Shown here piece after piece: positions 16,764-23,906 of a stretch of DNA of 32,367 nucleotides. The position numbers and the translations under genes were made by a program. Each line of letters begins with the position of its first letter. Within the stretch, counting starts at the first letter, position 1. The notes under the pieces are model-generated. The model searched no databases. It was not told where the DNA came from and saw only the letters and a list, made by a program, of their open reading frames with translations. The stretch is from an uncultured Lachnospiraceae bacterium (GTDB lineage: Bacteria; Bacillota; Clostridia; Lachnospirales; Lachnospiraceae): contig CANQYP010000009.1 in the NCBI GenBank assembly GCA_947628045.1, positions 1-32,367 on the forward strand. The letters are read 5' to 3'.

Positions 16764-19169
16764 TCAATTTCGATAAGTCTCCACCCTGTAGGTATCTCCG
16801 TCCGATTCGATCGTCACCGCCCCGCCGAGCGAGGTTTGTAAGATCCGGCAGCCGACGTTTTGCAGACGTGCCACCGTCCCGGGCGCCGGGTGTCCATAGG
16901 GATTGTCCTCCCCGCAGGAGATCACGGCAAGCCTCGGCTGGACCTGCTCCAGAAATCGTTCCGAGGACGCGTTCCCTGAGCCGTGGTGCCCGACCTTCAG
17001 CACATCCGCCGACAGCTCTGTGCCGGACTCCGCCAGCCGCCGCTCCGCCTCCCCTTCCAGATCACCGGTAAACAGCATGCGAAACGCTCCGTACTGCAGC
17101 AGCAGGACCATCGAATCCTCGTTTCTGTCCCCGGTCAGGGCAGCCGCGTCCGGGGCAAGGCAGGTAATGCTCCACGTCTCGCCGCTCGATTTTCCAGCTA
17201 TGTTTCCGCCCGCCTCCATCTGCAGCACCCGGATCCCTTTCTCCCGCGCCAGCGCGCGCAGCCGCGCGAAATCCTCCGCTCCGGCAGCGGGCGGGAGCAC
17301 CAGGTTTTTCAGAGTGACGCCATGTATGTTTTCCCCCGCGAAACCCGGCTCGTACTCCTGCAGATACTCTTCGATTCCGCTGATATGATCCTCGTCCGCG
17401 TGTGATAGAAAGATATAGTCCAACGTGCGCACGCCGTAATATTTCACTGTCCGACCGATCCGGTACTGCCACAGTTTCGACTCGGAACTGCTCCCTCCGT
17501 CCACCAGACAGGAGACGCCGCCCGGCAGCCGGATCAACGCCGCGTCGCCCTGTCCCACGTCAAGGCAGGTGACCGTCAATTCCCCGGGAATCGGCGCAGA
17601 CATCAGCCTCACACAGAGAATCCCGCAGACCAACCACAGTAAACATATGCTGCACATTCCTGCGTGCCCGCCCCGCTTTGCTGTCCTCCGCGAATCCACG
17701 GACTGCGGCAGTTCCTTTTGCCGCGCCCACGCGCGCCCGCCGCGTTTTTCTGTCCTCCGGCGCGCTGCGAGTCCCGCCGCCAGCAGGAGCCCATAGTACA
17801 GCGCGATCCTCCACCATGCAGGTCTCCCCGCGACCCACAGCGGCAGCGGCAGCCCCTCTTTAAGATGGCAGAGAAATTCAAACAAAGCCAGAAGATAATG
17901 CGCGGGAGCGGCAAGAAACGTCCCGAGCGGGAGAGAGACCAGCCCCGCCGCGGCGGCAGAAAACCCGCAGAGCATCAACAGCGGCATGAGCGGAACCACC
18001 GCCAGATTGAGGAGAATGCTCCAGGGCGCCGCCTGATAAAAGAAATACAAGGTGATCGGCAGCGTCCCCAACCAGAGCGCGCCGCCCGAAAAGAGCACAC
18101 TGACGCTCCTGCCCTTCGCCCCCGAAAGGAGCACACTGACGCTCCTGCCCTTCGCGCCTCCCGAAAGGAACACGCCGCGCGCCCGCAGCTCCGCCGCTTT
18201 CCGGACGCTCTTCTGGACGCAGGGAACCAGCAGCGCGATCGTCAGCACCGCCCCGAATGAGAGCAGGAACGACGACTGCGTCAGGTTCCGCGCGTCTGCG
18301 AAGAGCAGCAGCACCGCGGCGGCAGCAGCCGCCGTCGTCATGTCATACTTTCTGCCCGAAAGCTGCGCGCCGAGCCAGAACGCGAACATGATCAGCGCGC
18401 GCACCGCCGGGACCGCCGCGCCGGTCATCCCCACATAGAGGGCGACCGCTCCCCCGGAGACTGCGCAGCACAGCGCAAACGGCGCTCCCAGCCTCCGCAG
18501 CAGACGGTACAGGCACATCCCGATCAGGCTGATATGCAGCCCCGAGATCGCCAGAATGTGCGCGATGCCGCCCTCCTGGTAAAGCTGTTTCCACTCCTGC
18601 GAAAGCAGCGCGCGCTCCCCCAGGCAGATCGCCTCCATCGTCTTCGCCTGGCGTTCTTCCAGGATCCGCTCGAAAATTGCCCCAAGCCGACGCCGCGCCA
18701 GGCACAGCGCCCGCGCCGGGCTCATTGCGCCCCTCTCCACCACGCGTATCTGCGCGCGGGAGAGCACGCACAGCGTATTCCGGCAGGCATAATACGACTG
18801 CAGGTCAAACTGCCCCGGGTTCGAGGCGGGATCCCAGAAGACGACCTCCCCGGAAACCGCGATCCGGTCTCCCGGCAGGAGCTCCTCGTATTCAGTTGTT
18901 ATCATTACATTCAATTTGGGAAACAGTGTTTGTTCCGAATTGTCTTTTCTCTGAATGGTAAGATGATCAACAGACAGGCGTATGCCGGTATCCGCCGCGC
19001 CGCATTCCGCCACCGTCCCGGTAAAGGCGACAGCGCCGCCTTCCCCCTCCCTCGCGAGAGACCCCGCAGTCTCCCGCAGCAGACGGTCCGCACGGGAACC
19101 GCCCGCCGCGAGACCAACGGCGGCAAGCACGGCGAGCACAGCGCACAACGCCGCAAATGGTCGTTTCAA
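16764..19169 (-). CDS. comEC: ComEC/Rec2 DNA-uptake channel protein
   Basis: ComEC forms the membrane channel through which single-stranded DNA enters during transformation. This 801-residue protein has an N-terminal hydrophobic segment and DUF4131-type domain, a central multi-spanning Competence domain (about 200-480), and a C-terminal metallo-beta-lactamase-like domain. The last is marked by LDVGQGDAALI, the metal motif SHADEDH and later VGHHGSGNASS. The start is TTG (CAA at 19167-19169 on the plus strand), with AAGGA about seven bases upstream; no nearby ATG would keep the N-terminus. It follows the GerMN gene after 13 bases. A small in-frame tandem repeat lies in the central region (listed separately). 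DNA uptake by this organism is not shown. Confidence 0.93.
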   Translation of the reverse strand: MKRPFAALCAVLAVLAAVGLAAGGSRADRLLRETAGSLAREGEGGAVAFTGTVAECGAADTGIRLSVDHLTIQRKDNSEQTLFPKLNVMITTEYEELLPGDRIAVSGEVVFWDPASNPGQFDLQSYYACRNTLCVLSRAQIRVVERGAMSPARALCLARRRLGAIFERILEERQAKTMEAICLGERALLSQEWKQLYQEGGIAHILAISGLHISLIGMCLYRLLRRLGAPFALCCAVSGGAVALYVGMTGAAVPAVRALIMFAFWLGAQLSGRKYDMTTAAAAAAVLLLFADARNLTQSSFLLSFGAVLTIALLVPCVQKSVRKAAELRARGVFLSGGAKGRSVSVLLSGAKGRSVSVLFSGGALWLGTLPITLYFFYQAAPWSILLNLAVVPLMPLLMLCGFSAAAAGLVSLPLGTFLAAPAHYLLALFEFLCHLKEGLPLPLWVAGRPAWWRIALYYGLLLAAGLAARRRTEKRGGRAWARQKELPQSVDSRRTAKRGGHAGMCSICLLWLVCGILCVRLMSAPIPGELTVTCLDVGQGDAALIRLPGGVSCLVDGGSSSESKLWQYRIGRTVKYYGVRTLDYIFLSHADEDHISGIEEYLQEYEPGFAGENIHGVTLKNLVLPPAAGAEDFARLRALAREKGIRVLQMEAGGNIAGKSSGETWSITCLAPDAAALTGDRNEDSMVLLLQYGAFRMLFTGDLEGEAERRLAESGTELSADVLKVGHHGSGNASSERFLEQVQPRLAVISCGEDNPYGHPAPGTVARLQNVGCRILQTSLGGAVTIESDGDTYRVETYRN
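18085..18171 (-). repeat. in-frame tandem repeat inside comEC
   Basis: Units start at 18085, 18121 and 18160 (36, then 39 bases); the first two are nearly identical over 27 bases and the third is partial. In protein they give SGGAKGRSVSVLL, SGAKGRSVSVLF and SGGALW. Both unit lengths are multiples of three, so the frame is kept. The units lie between predicted membrane helices of the Competence domain. Confidence 0.8.
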
Positions 19170-19182
19170 TCGTTTTCCTTTT

Positions 19183-20139
19183 TTACTCTCCCGCAGGGTC
19201 TTCCTCGCCCTGCATCTCCCTTGTCTCGATATAGTCCCGGTTCATCACAAAGACTTGTCCAAGATCCACTTCGTCCCGGAACGTCTTGTCCGAGGCGCCC
19301 TCGATCTCAAAACGCACGCCCGTGATATCGTCGCAGGTCGCGCAGATCGAGTCGACGATCGCGTAGAGCGCCGTCTCCGGATCCGGCGGGTTCTCCGTCG
19401 GCTGTTGGTTGGCTGCCTCGTTGAAATTAATCGTGCATACTCCGTTCTGGATATACAGGCTCTGGATCCTGACATCCCCGGCAAAGATCGGGTTGGCGTC
19501 TTCCTCCTCCGGTCCTTTGATCAGCTGCTCCACCACCACACGCTCGAGCACCATGTTGCTGGAATAGTGCAGGTTCCGCATCTCCTTCACCAGACTGCCG
19601 CCGTCCTCGTCCGCGAAATAGAGCTCCAGGGTCGCGTACTGGTAGGAGTTGATGCCGCCCTCCTTCGTGTCGATGAACGAGTTCGCGTCCATCGCCGGGA
19701 CAAGCTCTCCCTCGAGATCCCTCAGCTGCTCCTTCTCGACCGTGATCATCACCTTCACGACGCCCGGCACCTGGGAGAAGGTCTTGATGACCGCCGCCCG
19801 CAGCAGCACCTCATGCGTATTGTCCAGATCATAATATTCCCGCGAGAAATCAATGCGCAGCGCGTCGATTCCCCTCTCGTACCCGTTCATGACCACGTCC
19901 TGCGGAACCACGCTCATGTAGCCGACCGGGGGCGACAAAAGCTGCTCCCACAGCTCGTCCATCATCTCTTCAAACGTCTGCGCCTTCGGGCTGTAGCTGC
20001 GCTCCAAAAGCCGTGTCCCGCTCGCGTTGATATAGTACACGGTATAGCTGTTGTCTTCTTCCTGCCTCCCGCCGCCGCATCCGCCCAGCAGGACAGCCAC
20101 GGCAAGCAAAAGCCAGCACAGCGCTCTCTTTCTGTTCAC
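19183..20139 (-). CDS. lipoprotein with two GerMN domains
   Basis: This 318-residue protein begins with a lipoprotein signal peptide and lipobox LLGGC (about 17-21), so it should be anchored outside the membrane. Two GerMN (sporulation and germination) domains follow, at about residues 30-165 and 185-300; the second contains VVEQLIKGP and ICTINFNEA-like segments. GerMN domains occur in spore germination and cell-envelope lipoproteins; the precise role is not known. The start is GTG (20137-20139) with AGGAGG six bases upstream. It lies 33 bases downstream of walK and 13 upstream of comEC, in one operon. The link to WalK suggests an envelope function (inference). Confidence 0.88.
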   Translation of the reverse strand: MNRKRALCWLLLAVAVLLGGCGGGRQEEDNSYTVYYINASGTRLLERSYSPKAQTFEEMMDELWEQLLSPPVGYMSVVPQDVVMNGYERGIDALRIDFSREYYDLDNTHEVLLRAAVIKTFSQVPGVVKVMITVEKEQLRDLEGELVPAMDANSFIDTKEGGINSYQYATLELYFADEDGGSLVKEMRNLHYSSNMVLERVVVEQLIKGPEEEDANPIFAGDVRIQSLYIQNGVCTINFNEAANQQPTENPPDPETALYAIVDSICATCDDITGVRFEIEGASDKTFRDEVDLGQVFVMNRDYIETREMQGEEDPAGE

Positions 20140-20172
20140 AAAATTCCTCCTGTCACAGCCTGCTCTGCTGAT

Positions 20173-21633
20173 TTACGGGACATATTTCAGCGGGATACTC
20201 ACCGTGAACGTCGTGCCCACGCCCTCCTCGCTCTGCACCTTGATCGTCCCGTGATGCATCAGCACCGCGCTGCGCGTAATGGCAAGCCCGAGCCCGGTGC
20301 CGCCGATCTCGCGCGAATGCGATTTGTCCACCCGGTAGAAACGCTCGAAGATGCTCTCCTGCTCCTCCTGCGGGATCCCGATGCCGGAGTCCTCCACCTT
20401 GACGTAGAAATACTTGCTGTCTACGTTGAGCGAAATGTGGACCCAGCCGTTGTCCTGATTGTATTTGATCCCGTTCTCGACCAGGTTCGACAGGGCGAGC
20501 GCCAGTTTCGTCTCGTCCACCTCCGCCACGACCGGCTTGTAGTTCTCCAGGACAAGATCCACGTTCTTCGTGGCGGCGATCGGTTTCAGCCGTTTCAGGA
20601 GCAGCTCGATCAGGTCGTTGATGTTCGTCTCCTGAATGTTGATGTCCGCCGACCGCTTGTCCATCTTGACGAGAGAAAGCAGATCCGAGATGATCTTGTT
20701 CTCGCGGTCGATCTCCTCCGCGATATCCGCCATAAACTCCTTGTACAGCTCGTTCGGCACCTCGTCCTGCGCCAGCAGCGAGTCCGCGAGCACCTTCATC
20801 GAGGTGATCGGCGTCTTCAGCTCATGCGAGACGTTCGACACAAACTCCTGCCGGGAATCCTCCTGTTTCTTCAGGCGGTGCAGCATCTCGTTGTACGCCT
20901 CGGCGAGCAGCTTTGTCTCAGTGTAATCCGGGATGGAGATCTCTTCCGAGACGCCTCCCTGCACACCCGCCAGGGAACGCGTGATCTTGCCGAACGGTTT
21001 CGTCAGCACGCGCGCCACATAGTAAGCGGCAACAAAAATAAGCAGGGTAAGCACGACCTGAAGGATCAGAACCGTGCTGCCCAGCGCGTCCTTTCCGTCC
21101 TTGACGTCCTGCGTCGTCACGCTGACGATCATGATCCCCTCGATCTGCCCCGTCCCCGGATTGCTCACCGGGAGCGTAAGCTCAAGGAATTCATCGTCGG
21201 GATTGTAGTTGGTGGAATCCGTGCCGAGAAAACACTGCAGCACTTCCTCTGAAATAATGACTTTGTCCTCGTCGATCTCATACGTGTCCCGGACAATGCG
21301 GAAATTGCTGTTGACAATGATCACACGCCCGTTGTAGATGTTCGCGAGCTGGGTGAGCTGCCGGTCCACCTGCGTGTTCCCCACATCCCGGATATAGCCG
21401 GAGCTGCCCACCTGGTCGACGATCTGCTGGCACTGGTTCTGGATCAGCGTGCTCTTCTGCTGCGCCGCCAGCTCCTCATAGTTCTCAAGGATCAGGTGTT
21501 TCATCAGAAAGATCGGGACCAGCCCGACCAGCAGCACGATCACGAAAATGCGGGCGCGCAGACTCTTGGCGTATTTGAGGACGATATCCTTAATGTTGGA
21601 AATAATAACCCACTCCCCACTTCGTATGCACAT
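20173..21633 (-). CDS. walK: WalK-like sensor histidine kinase
   Basis: This 486-residue membrane kinase has TM1 at about 29-47, an extracytoplasmic sensor region of roughly 135 residues, TM2 at about 187-206, a HAMP domain, and a HisKA dimerisation domain. The phospho-acceptor is His270 in VSNVSHELKTP. An HATPase domain follows, with N box NLVENGIKYN, VEDSGIGIP and GGTGLGLAI. Unlike Bacillus WalK there is no PAS domain between HAMP and HisKA. It overlaps the response-regulator gene by 44 bases, an unusually long overlap. The ribosome site for this ATG is weak, so the true start may be slightly downstream at a non-standard codon. WalRK controls cell-wall turnover in Firmicutes; orthology is inferred from family and context. 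Confidence 0.85.
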   Translation of the reverse strand: MCIRSGEWVIISNIKDIVLKYAKSLRARIFVIVLLVGLVPIFLMKHLILENYEELAAQQKSTLIQNQCQQIVDQVGSSGYIRDVGNTQVDRQLTQLANIYNGRVIIVNSNFRIVRDTYEIDEDKVIISEEVLQCFLGTDSTNYNPDDEFLELTLPVSNPGTGQIEGIMIVSVTTQDVKDGKDALGSTVLILQVVLTLLIFVAAYYVARVLTKPFGKITRSLAGVQGGVSEEISIPDYTETKLLAEAYNEMLHRLKKQEDSRQEFVSNVSHELKTPITSMKVLADSLLAQDEVPNELYKEFMADIAEEIDRENKIISDLLSLVKMDKRSADINIQETNINDLIELLLKRLKPIAATKNVDLVLENYKPVVAEVDETKLALALSNLVENGIKYNQDNGWVHISLNVDSKYFYVKVEDSGIGIPQEEQESIFERFYRVDKSHSREIGGTGLGLAITRSAVLMHHGTIKVQSEEGVGTTFTVSIPLKYVP

Positions 21634-22279
21634 ACTTCGGCTCGCTCGGATTTGCCTCGATCTTCTCGCGCAGTCTTCGGATATGTACGTCTACGGTTCT
21701 CACGTCGCCCGGGTATTCATAGCCCCACACGATGTTCAGCAGATTCTCCCTGCTGTAGACCTTGTTGGGATTGAAGACCAGCAGCTCGAGCACGTCGAAC
21801 TCCTTCGCCGTCAGGTTGACCTCCTTGCCGGCAATGCTGACTCTGCGCCCCTCGCAATCGATCGCGAGATCGCCCACCTCGACGATCTTGCCCTTCGGCT
21901 CCGTCGCCGCCTTCTGGGAAGTCCGGCGAATGATCGCCTTCAGGCGCGCTTTCACCTCGAGGATATTGAACGGTTTCGTGATATAATCGTCCGCGCCGTA
22001 CTCCAGCCCGAGAATCTTATCCATATCGTCGCCCTTGGCGGTGAGCATGACGATCGGCACGTCCGAAAACTCCCTGATCTGCTGGCAGACCTCCAGACCG
22101 TCCAGTTTCGGCAGCATCAGGTCAAGGAGAATGATGTCATACTCCTTATCCCTCGCCATGCGCACCGCCTCCTCGCCGTCGTACGCACAGTCCACCTCCA
22201 TGTCGTCCTGCTCCAGGCTGAAACGAATCCCCTTTACGATCAGTTTCTCGTCATCCACTACCAAAACTTTCTTAGCCAT
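21590..22279 (-). CDS. walR: WalR-like response regulator (OmpR/PhoB family)
   Basis: This 229-residue protein has a receiver domain (1-120) with the acidic pair Asp9/Asp10, phospho-acceptor Asp53 in LLDLMLPKLDG, Thr in MLTAKG and Lys in ITKPFN. A winged-helix DNA-binding domain follows (about 130-229), with RTVDVHIRRLREKIE as recognition region. The length and partner are standard. AAAGGAG lies seven bases before the ATG. It is followed by walK (44-base overlap), the GerMN lipoprotein and comEC. No clear sigma-A promoter is visible in the 50 bases upstream; it may be read through from comEA. Confidence 0.9.
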   Translation of the reverse strand: MAKKVLVVDDEKLIVKGIRFSLEQDDMEVDCAYDGEEAVRMARDKEYDIILLDLMLPKLDGLEVCQQIREFSDVPIVMLTAKGDDMDKILGLEYGADDYITKPFNILEVKARLKAIIRRTSQKAATEPKGKIVEVGDLAIDCEGRRVSIAGKEVNLTAKEFDVLELLVFNPNKVYSRENLLNIVWGYEYPGDVRTVDVHIRRLREKIEANPSEPKYVHTKWGVGYYFQH

Positions 22280-22329
22280 GCTCTATCTCCTTTATTGCTC
22301 TTACTTTCCCGTATCTCTCCCGCCGCGCC

Positions 22330-22908
22330 TCACACCGTAATGAGATCCCGGATCTTCGCGAAAACGCCGCTCTTGATACCGGAAATATTCTGAATCTCTT
22401 CAATGGCGCCAAACGCCCCATGCTCCTCGCGATACCGTAAGATCGCGTCCGCCTTCGCGTCCCCGATCCCCGGCAGCGTCTTCAGCTGCTCCCGGTCCGC
22501 CGTATTCAGGTTGACTTTTGCTCCGTTGTCTGCCGTTTCAGCGCTTGCTGTTCCGCCGTTCCCGGCATTTCCTACGCCGAAAGCGACGACGTCCTCCTGC
22601 CACTGGGTCTGGCTCTCCTGATCGCCCTCGCGGATCAGGCGGGTCTCCTCCAGTGTGTACACATAAAGCCGCTGCCCGTCCTGCACAGGCTCCGCCTGAT
22701 TCAGCCACTCACGGTCGGCGTCCGGCGCGAACCCTCCGGCAAGCGCAAGCGCCTCAAAGACGCGCATCCCCGCATAGACCGGATAGACGCCGGGCGCGTT
22801 CACCGCGCCGCAAACATACAGATAACCCTCGGATTCCGGTTCCGCGTCCGACTGCTCTGCCTCTGCCGCTGTCTGTCCTGCGTCCAACTGCTCCTGCTCC
22901 GCCGCCAT
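22330..22908 (-). CDS. comEA: ComEA-family protein, main part (cut off from its lipoprotein N-terminus by a stop)
   Basis: This 192-residue ORF holds an SLBB-like domain (YLYVCGAVNAPGVYPV, about 28-90) and a C-terminal double helix-hairpin-helix DNA-binding domain (KVNLNTADREQLKTLPGIGD, through ISGIKSGVF, about 130-190). This is the standard ComEA arrangement; ComEA binds incoming DNA at the cell surface and hands it to ComEC. The reading frame continues upstream without frameshift into the 75-codon ORF at 22921-23148, interrupted only by a TAA at 22921-22923. Translation of this part would need an internal start at 22908; a weak GGAAGAG lies directly before it. Without the upstream signal peptide it would stay in the cytoplasm. 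Either a recent nonsense mutation or a sequencing error is likely. Confidence 0.8.
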   Translation of the reverse strand: MAAEQEQLDAGQTAAEAEQSDAEPESEGYLYVCGAVNAPGVYPVYAGMRVFEALALAGGFAPDADREWLNQAEPVQDGQRLYVYTLEETRLIREGDQESQTQWQEDVVAFGVGNAGNGGTASAETADNGAKVNLNTADREQLKTLPGIGDAKADAILRYREEHGAFGAIEEIQNISGIKSGVFAKIRDLITV

Positions 22909-23013
22909 CTCTTCCGCGCCTTACTGCTCCTGTCCAGACAGCACCTCTTCCGCATTCGAGCGCTCCTGCGCGGTCGATACCTCTCCTGTATTCACGCGCT
23001 CCTGCTCCGCCGA
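22834..23013 (-). repeat. five 36-bp degenerate repeats across the comEA break
   Basis: Five consecutive 12-codon units (boundaries 23013, 22977, 22941, 22905, 22869 going down): SAEQERVNTGEV, STAQERSNAEEV, LSGQEQ-stop-GAEEM, AAEQEQLDAGQT, AAEAEQSDAEPE. The stop codon is position 7 of unit 3, where the other units have Val, Ser, Leu or Ser. This acidic stretch links the lipid anchor to the SLBB domain. Confidence 0.75.
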
Positions 23014-23148
23014 CGTCTCTTGCGCGTCCGGCTGCTCCTGCGGCTGCATGCCCGCGACGTAAACTTCCTCCCGCCCGGCGCAACCGTTCAGGCACAAAAT
23101 CAACGCAAACAGCAGGGCACATTTCCGTCCCTGATCTTTTCTTTTCAT
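22921..23148 (-). pseudogene. lipoprotein N-terminus of ComEA, terminated by an in-frame stop
   Basis: This 75-codon ORF encodes a lipoprotein signal peptide (positively charged MKRKDQGRK, a hydrophobic core, lipobox LCLNGC at about 19-24). An acidic, Gln/Glu-rich linker follows and ends at TAA. The next in-frame codons lead straight into the ComEA body (22330-22908), so the two are halves of one gene. Lipid-anchored ComEA proteins of this shape are common in Lachnospiraceae. A good promoter precedes it (23193-23221). As it stands the product would be a short anchored peptide without function. I mark it as part of a broken gene, but read error or suppression cannot be ruled out. Confidence 0.65.
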
Positions 23149-23192
23149 ATATTCCCTGCAGCCTCTGCCGCGGGATTCCCTTACATCATTTT

Positions 23193-23221
23193 ATTTTAAC
23201 CAAAAAGTAAAATTTTTGCAA
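23193..23221 (-). promoter_or_regulatory. comEA promoter
   Basis: On the minus strand, -35 TTGCAA (23216-23221) and -10 TAAAAT (23193-23198) are separated by 17 AT-rich bases, 45 bases before the lipoprotein start codon. The -35 box matches consensus at four of six positions, the -10 at five. Confidence 0.6.
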
Positions 23222-23236
23222 CGATTTTTTATTATT

Positions 23237-23671
23237 TCACTTCTCCCACTTAAAGATCACGATTCCCGCGATCGCGACCAGCATCCCGATCAGCTTGCGC
23301 CATTCAAACGGCTGTTTCTCGACCTGGAAGATTCCGAACAGCTCGATCAGGTACGCGACGATCAACTGGGAGATCACGATCAGCATCGCCGCGCGCGCCG
23401 GCCCCAGGGAGCCCATCGCCTTCACGACCGTGACCGTGATAAACGCGCCGAGCACGCCGGAGAAGAGCATATATTTGTGCTCCACCTGCGCGAGCGACAG
23501 CAGGTTCGTCCGATCCGTGAACAGCCATGCCGCCAGGCAGACCAGCAGCGCCGTAAACTGCACAAAAGCAGACGAGACCCAGAGGCTTGTCTGCTTTGTT
23601 ACTTCGGTATTAAACACGCCCTGCACGCTCATCAGCGCGCCGGACAAAAGCGCGATCAAAATTCCCCACAT
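23237..23671 (-). CDS. small DMT-superfamily transporter, YdcZ/DUF606 type
   Basis: This 144-residue protein is almost wholly hydrophobic with about five predicted membrane helices (starting WGILIALLSGALMSVQGVFN). The pattern VQGVFNTEVTK followed by GPARAAMLIVISQL is that of the YdcZ/DUF606 branch of drug/metabolite transporters. These are half-size and often work as pairs; no second copy is in the window. The substrate is unknown. An upstream ATG at 23719 would add 16 charged residues, but AAGGAG lies seven bases before the ATG at 23669-23671, which therefore decides the start. It ends 88 bases before comEA, and no terminator is visible between them. Confidence 0.82.
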   Translation of the reverse strand: MWGILIALLSGALMSVQGVFNTEVTKQTSLWVSSAFVQFTALLVCLAAWLFTDRTNLLSLAQVEHKYMLFSGVLGAFITVTVVKAMGSLGPARAAMLIVISQLIVAYLIELFGIFQVEKQPFEWRKLIGMLVAIAGIVIFKWEK

Positions 23672-23759
23672 ATACATTCTCCTTTTTCGTAAATATTCGG
23701 ACAAATCATATTCGGACAAAGTATATGCAATTTTCGTGTTTTTATTCCGCCGCGCCGGT

Positions 23760-23906
23760 TTCGGAGTCTACTGCTCCAATTTCGGAGTCCGCTGTTCTGA
23801 CTTCGGAATCCGCTGCTCTGATTTCGGAGTCCGCTGTTCTGATTTCGGAGTCCGCTGTTCAGCCTTCGGTTTCTGCTGCTCCGGTTTCGGTCTCCGACTC
23901 GCCCTC
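23760..23906 (-). repeat. seven 21-bp tandem repeats at the sortase 3' end
   Basis: Units beginning TTCGG on the plus strand start at 23760, 23781, 23802, 23823, 23844, 23865 and 23886, exactly 21 bases apart; the five at the low-coordinate end are near identical. In the sortase frame they read (T/A)ADSEIR-like heptads. The sortase stop TGA (23859-23861) lies inside the array; the five low-coordinate units are thus mostly untranslated although still in frame. Confidence 0.85.

Noticed and set aside
18982-21252. 756-codon plus-strand ORF opposite the GerMN and walK genes
   Set aside because: It spans several real minus-strand genes and their gaps and has no recognisable motif. The other long plus-strand ORFs (12059-13327, 13272-14774, 14979-16643, 25110-27380) were dropped for the same reason.
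23760-23906. CRISPR-like array
   Set aside because: The 21-base units are contiguous without spacers and in the sortase reading frame, so this is a coding tandem repeat. No CRISPR array or cas gene is present in the window.
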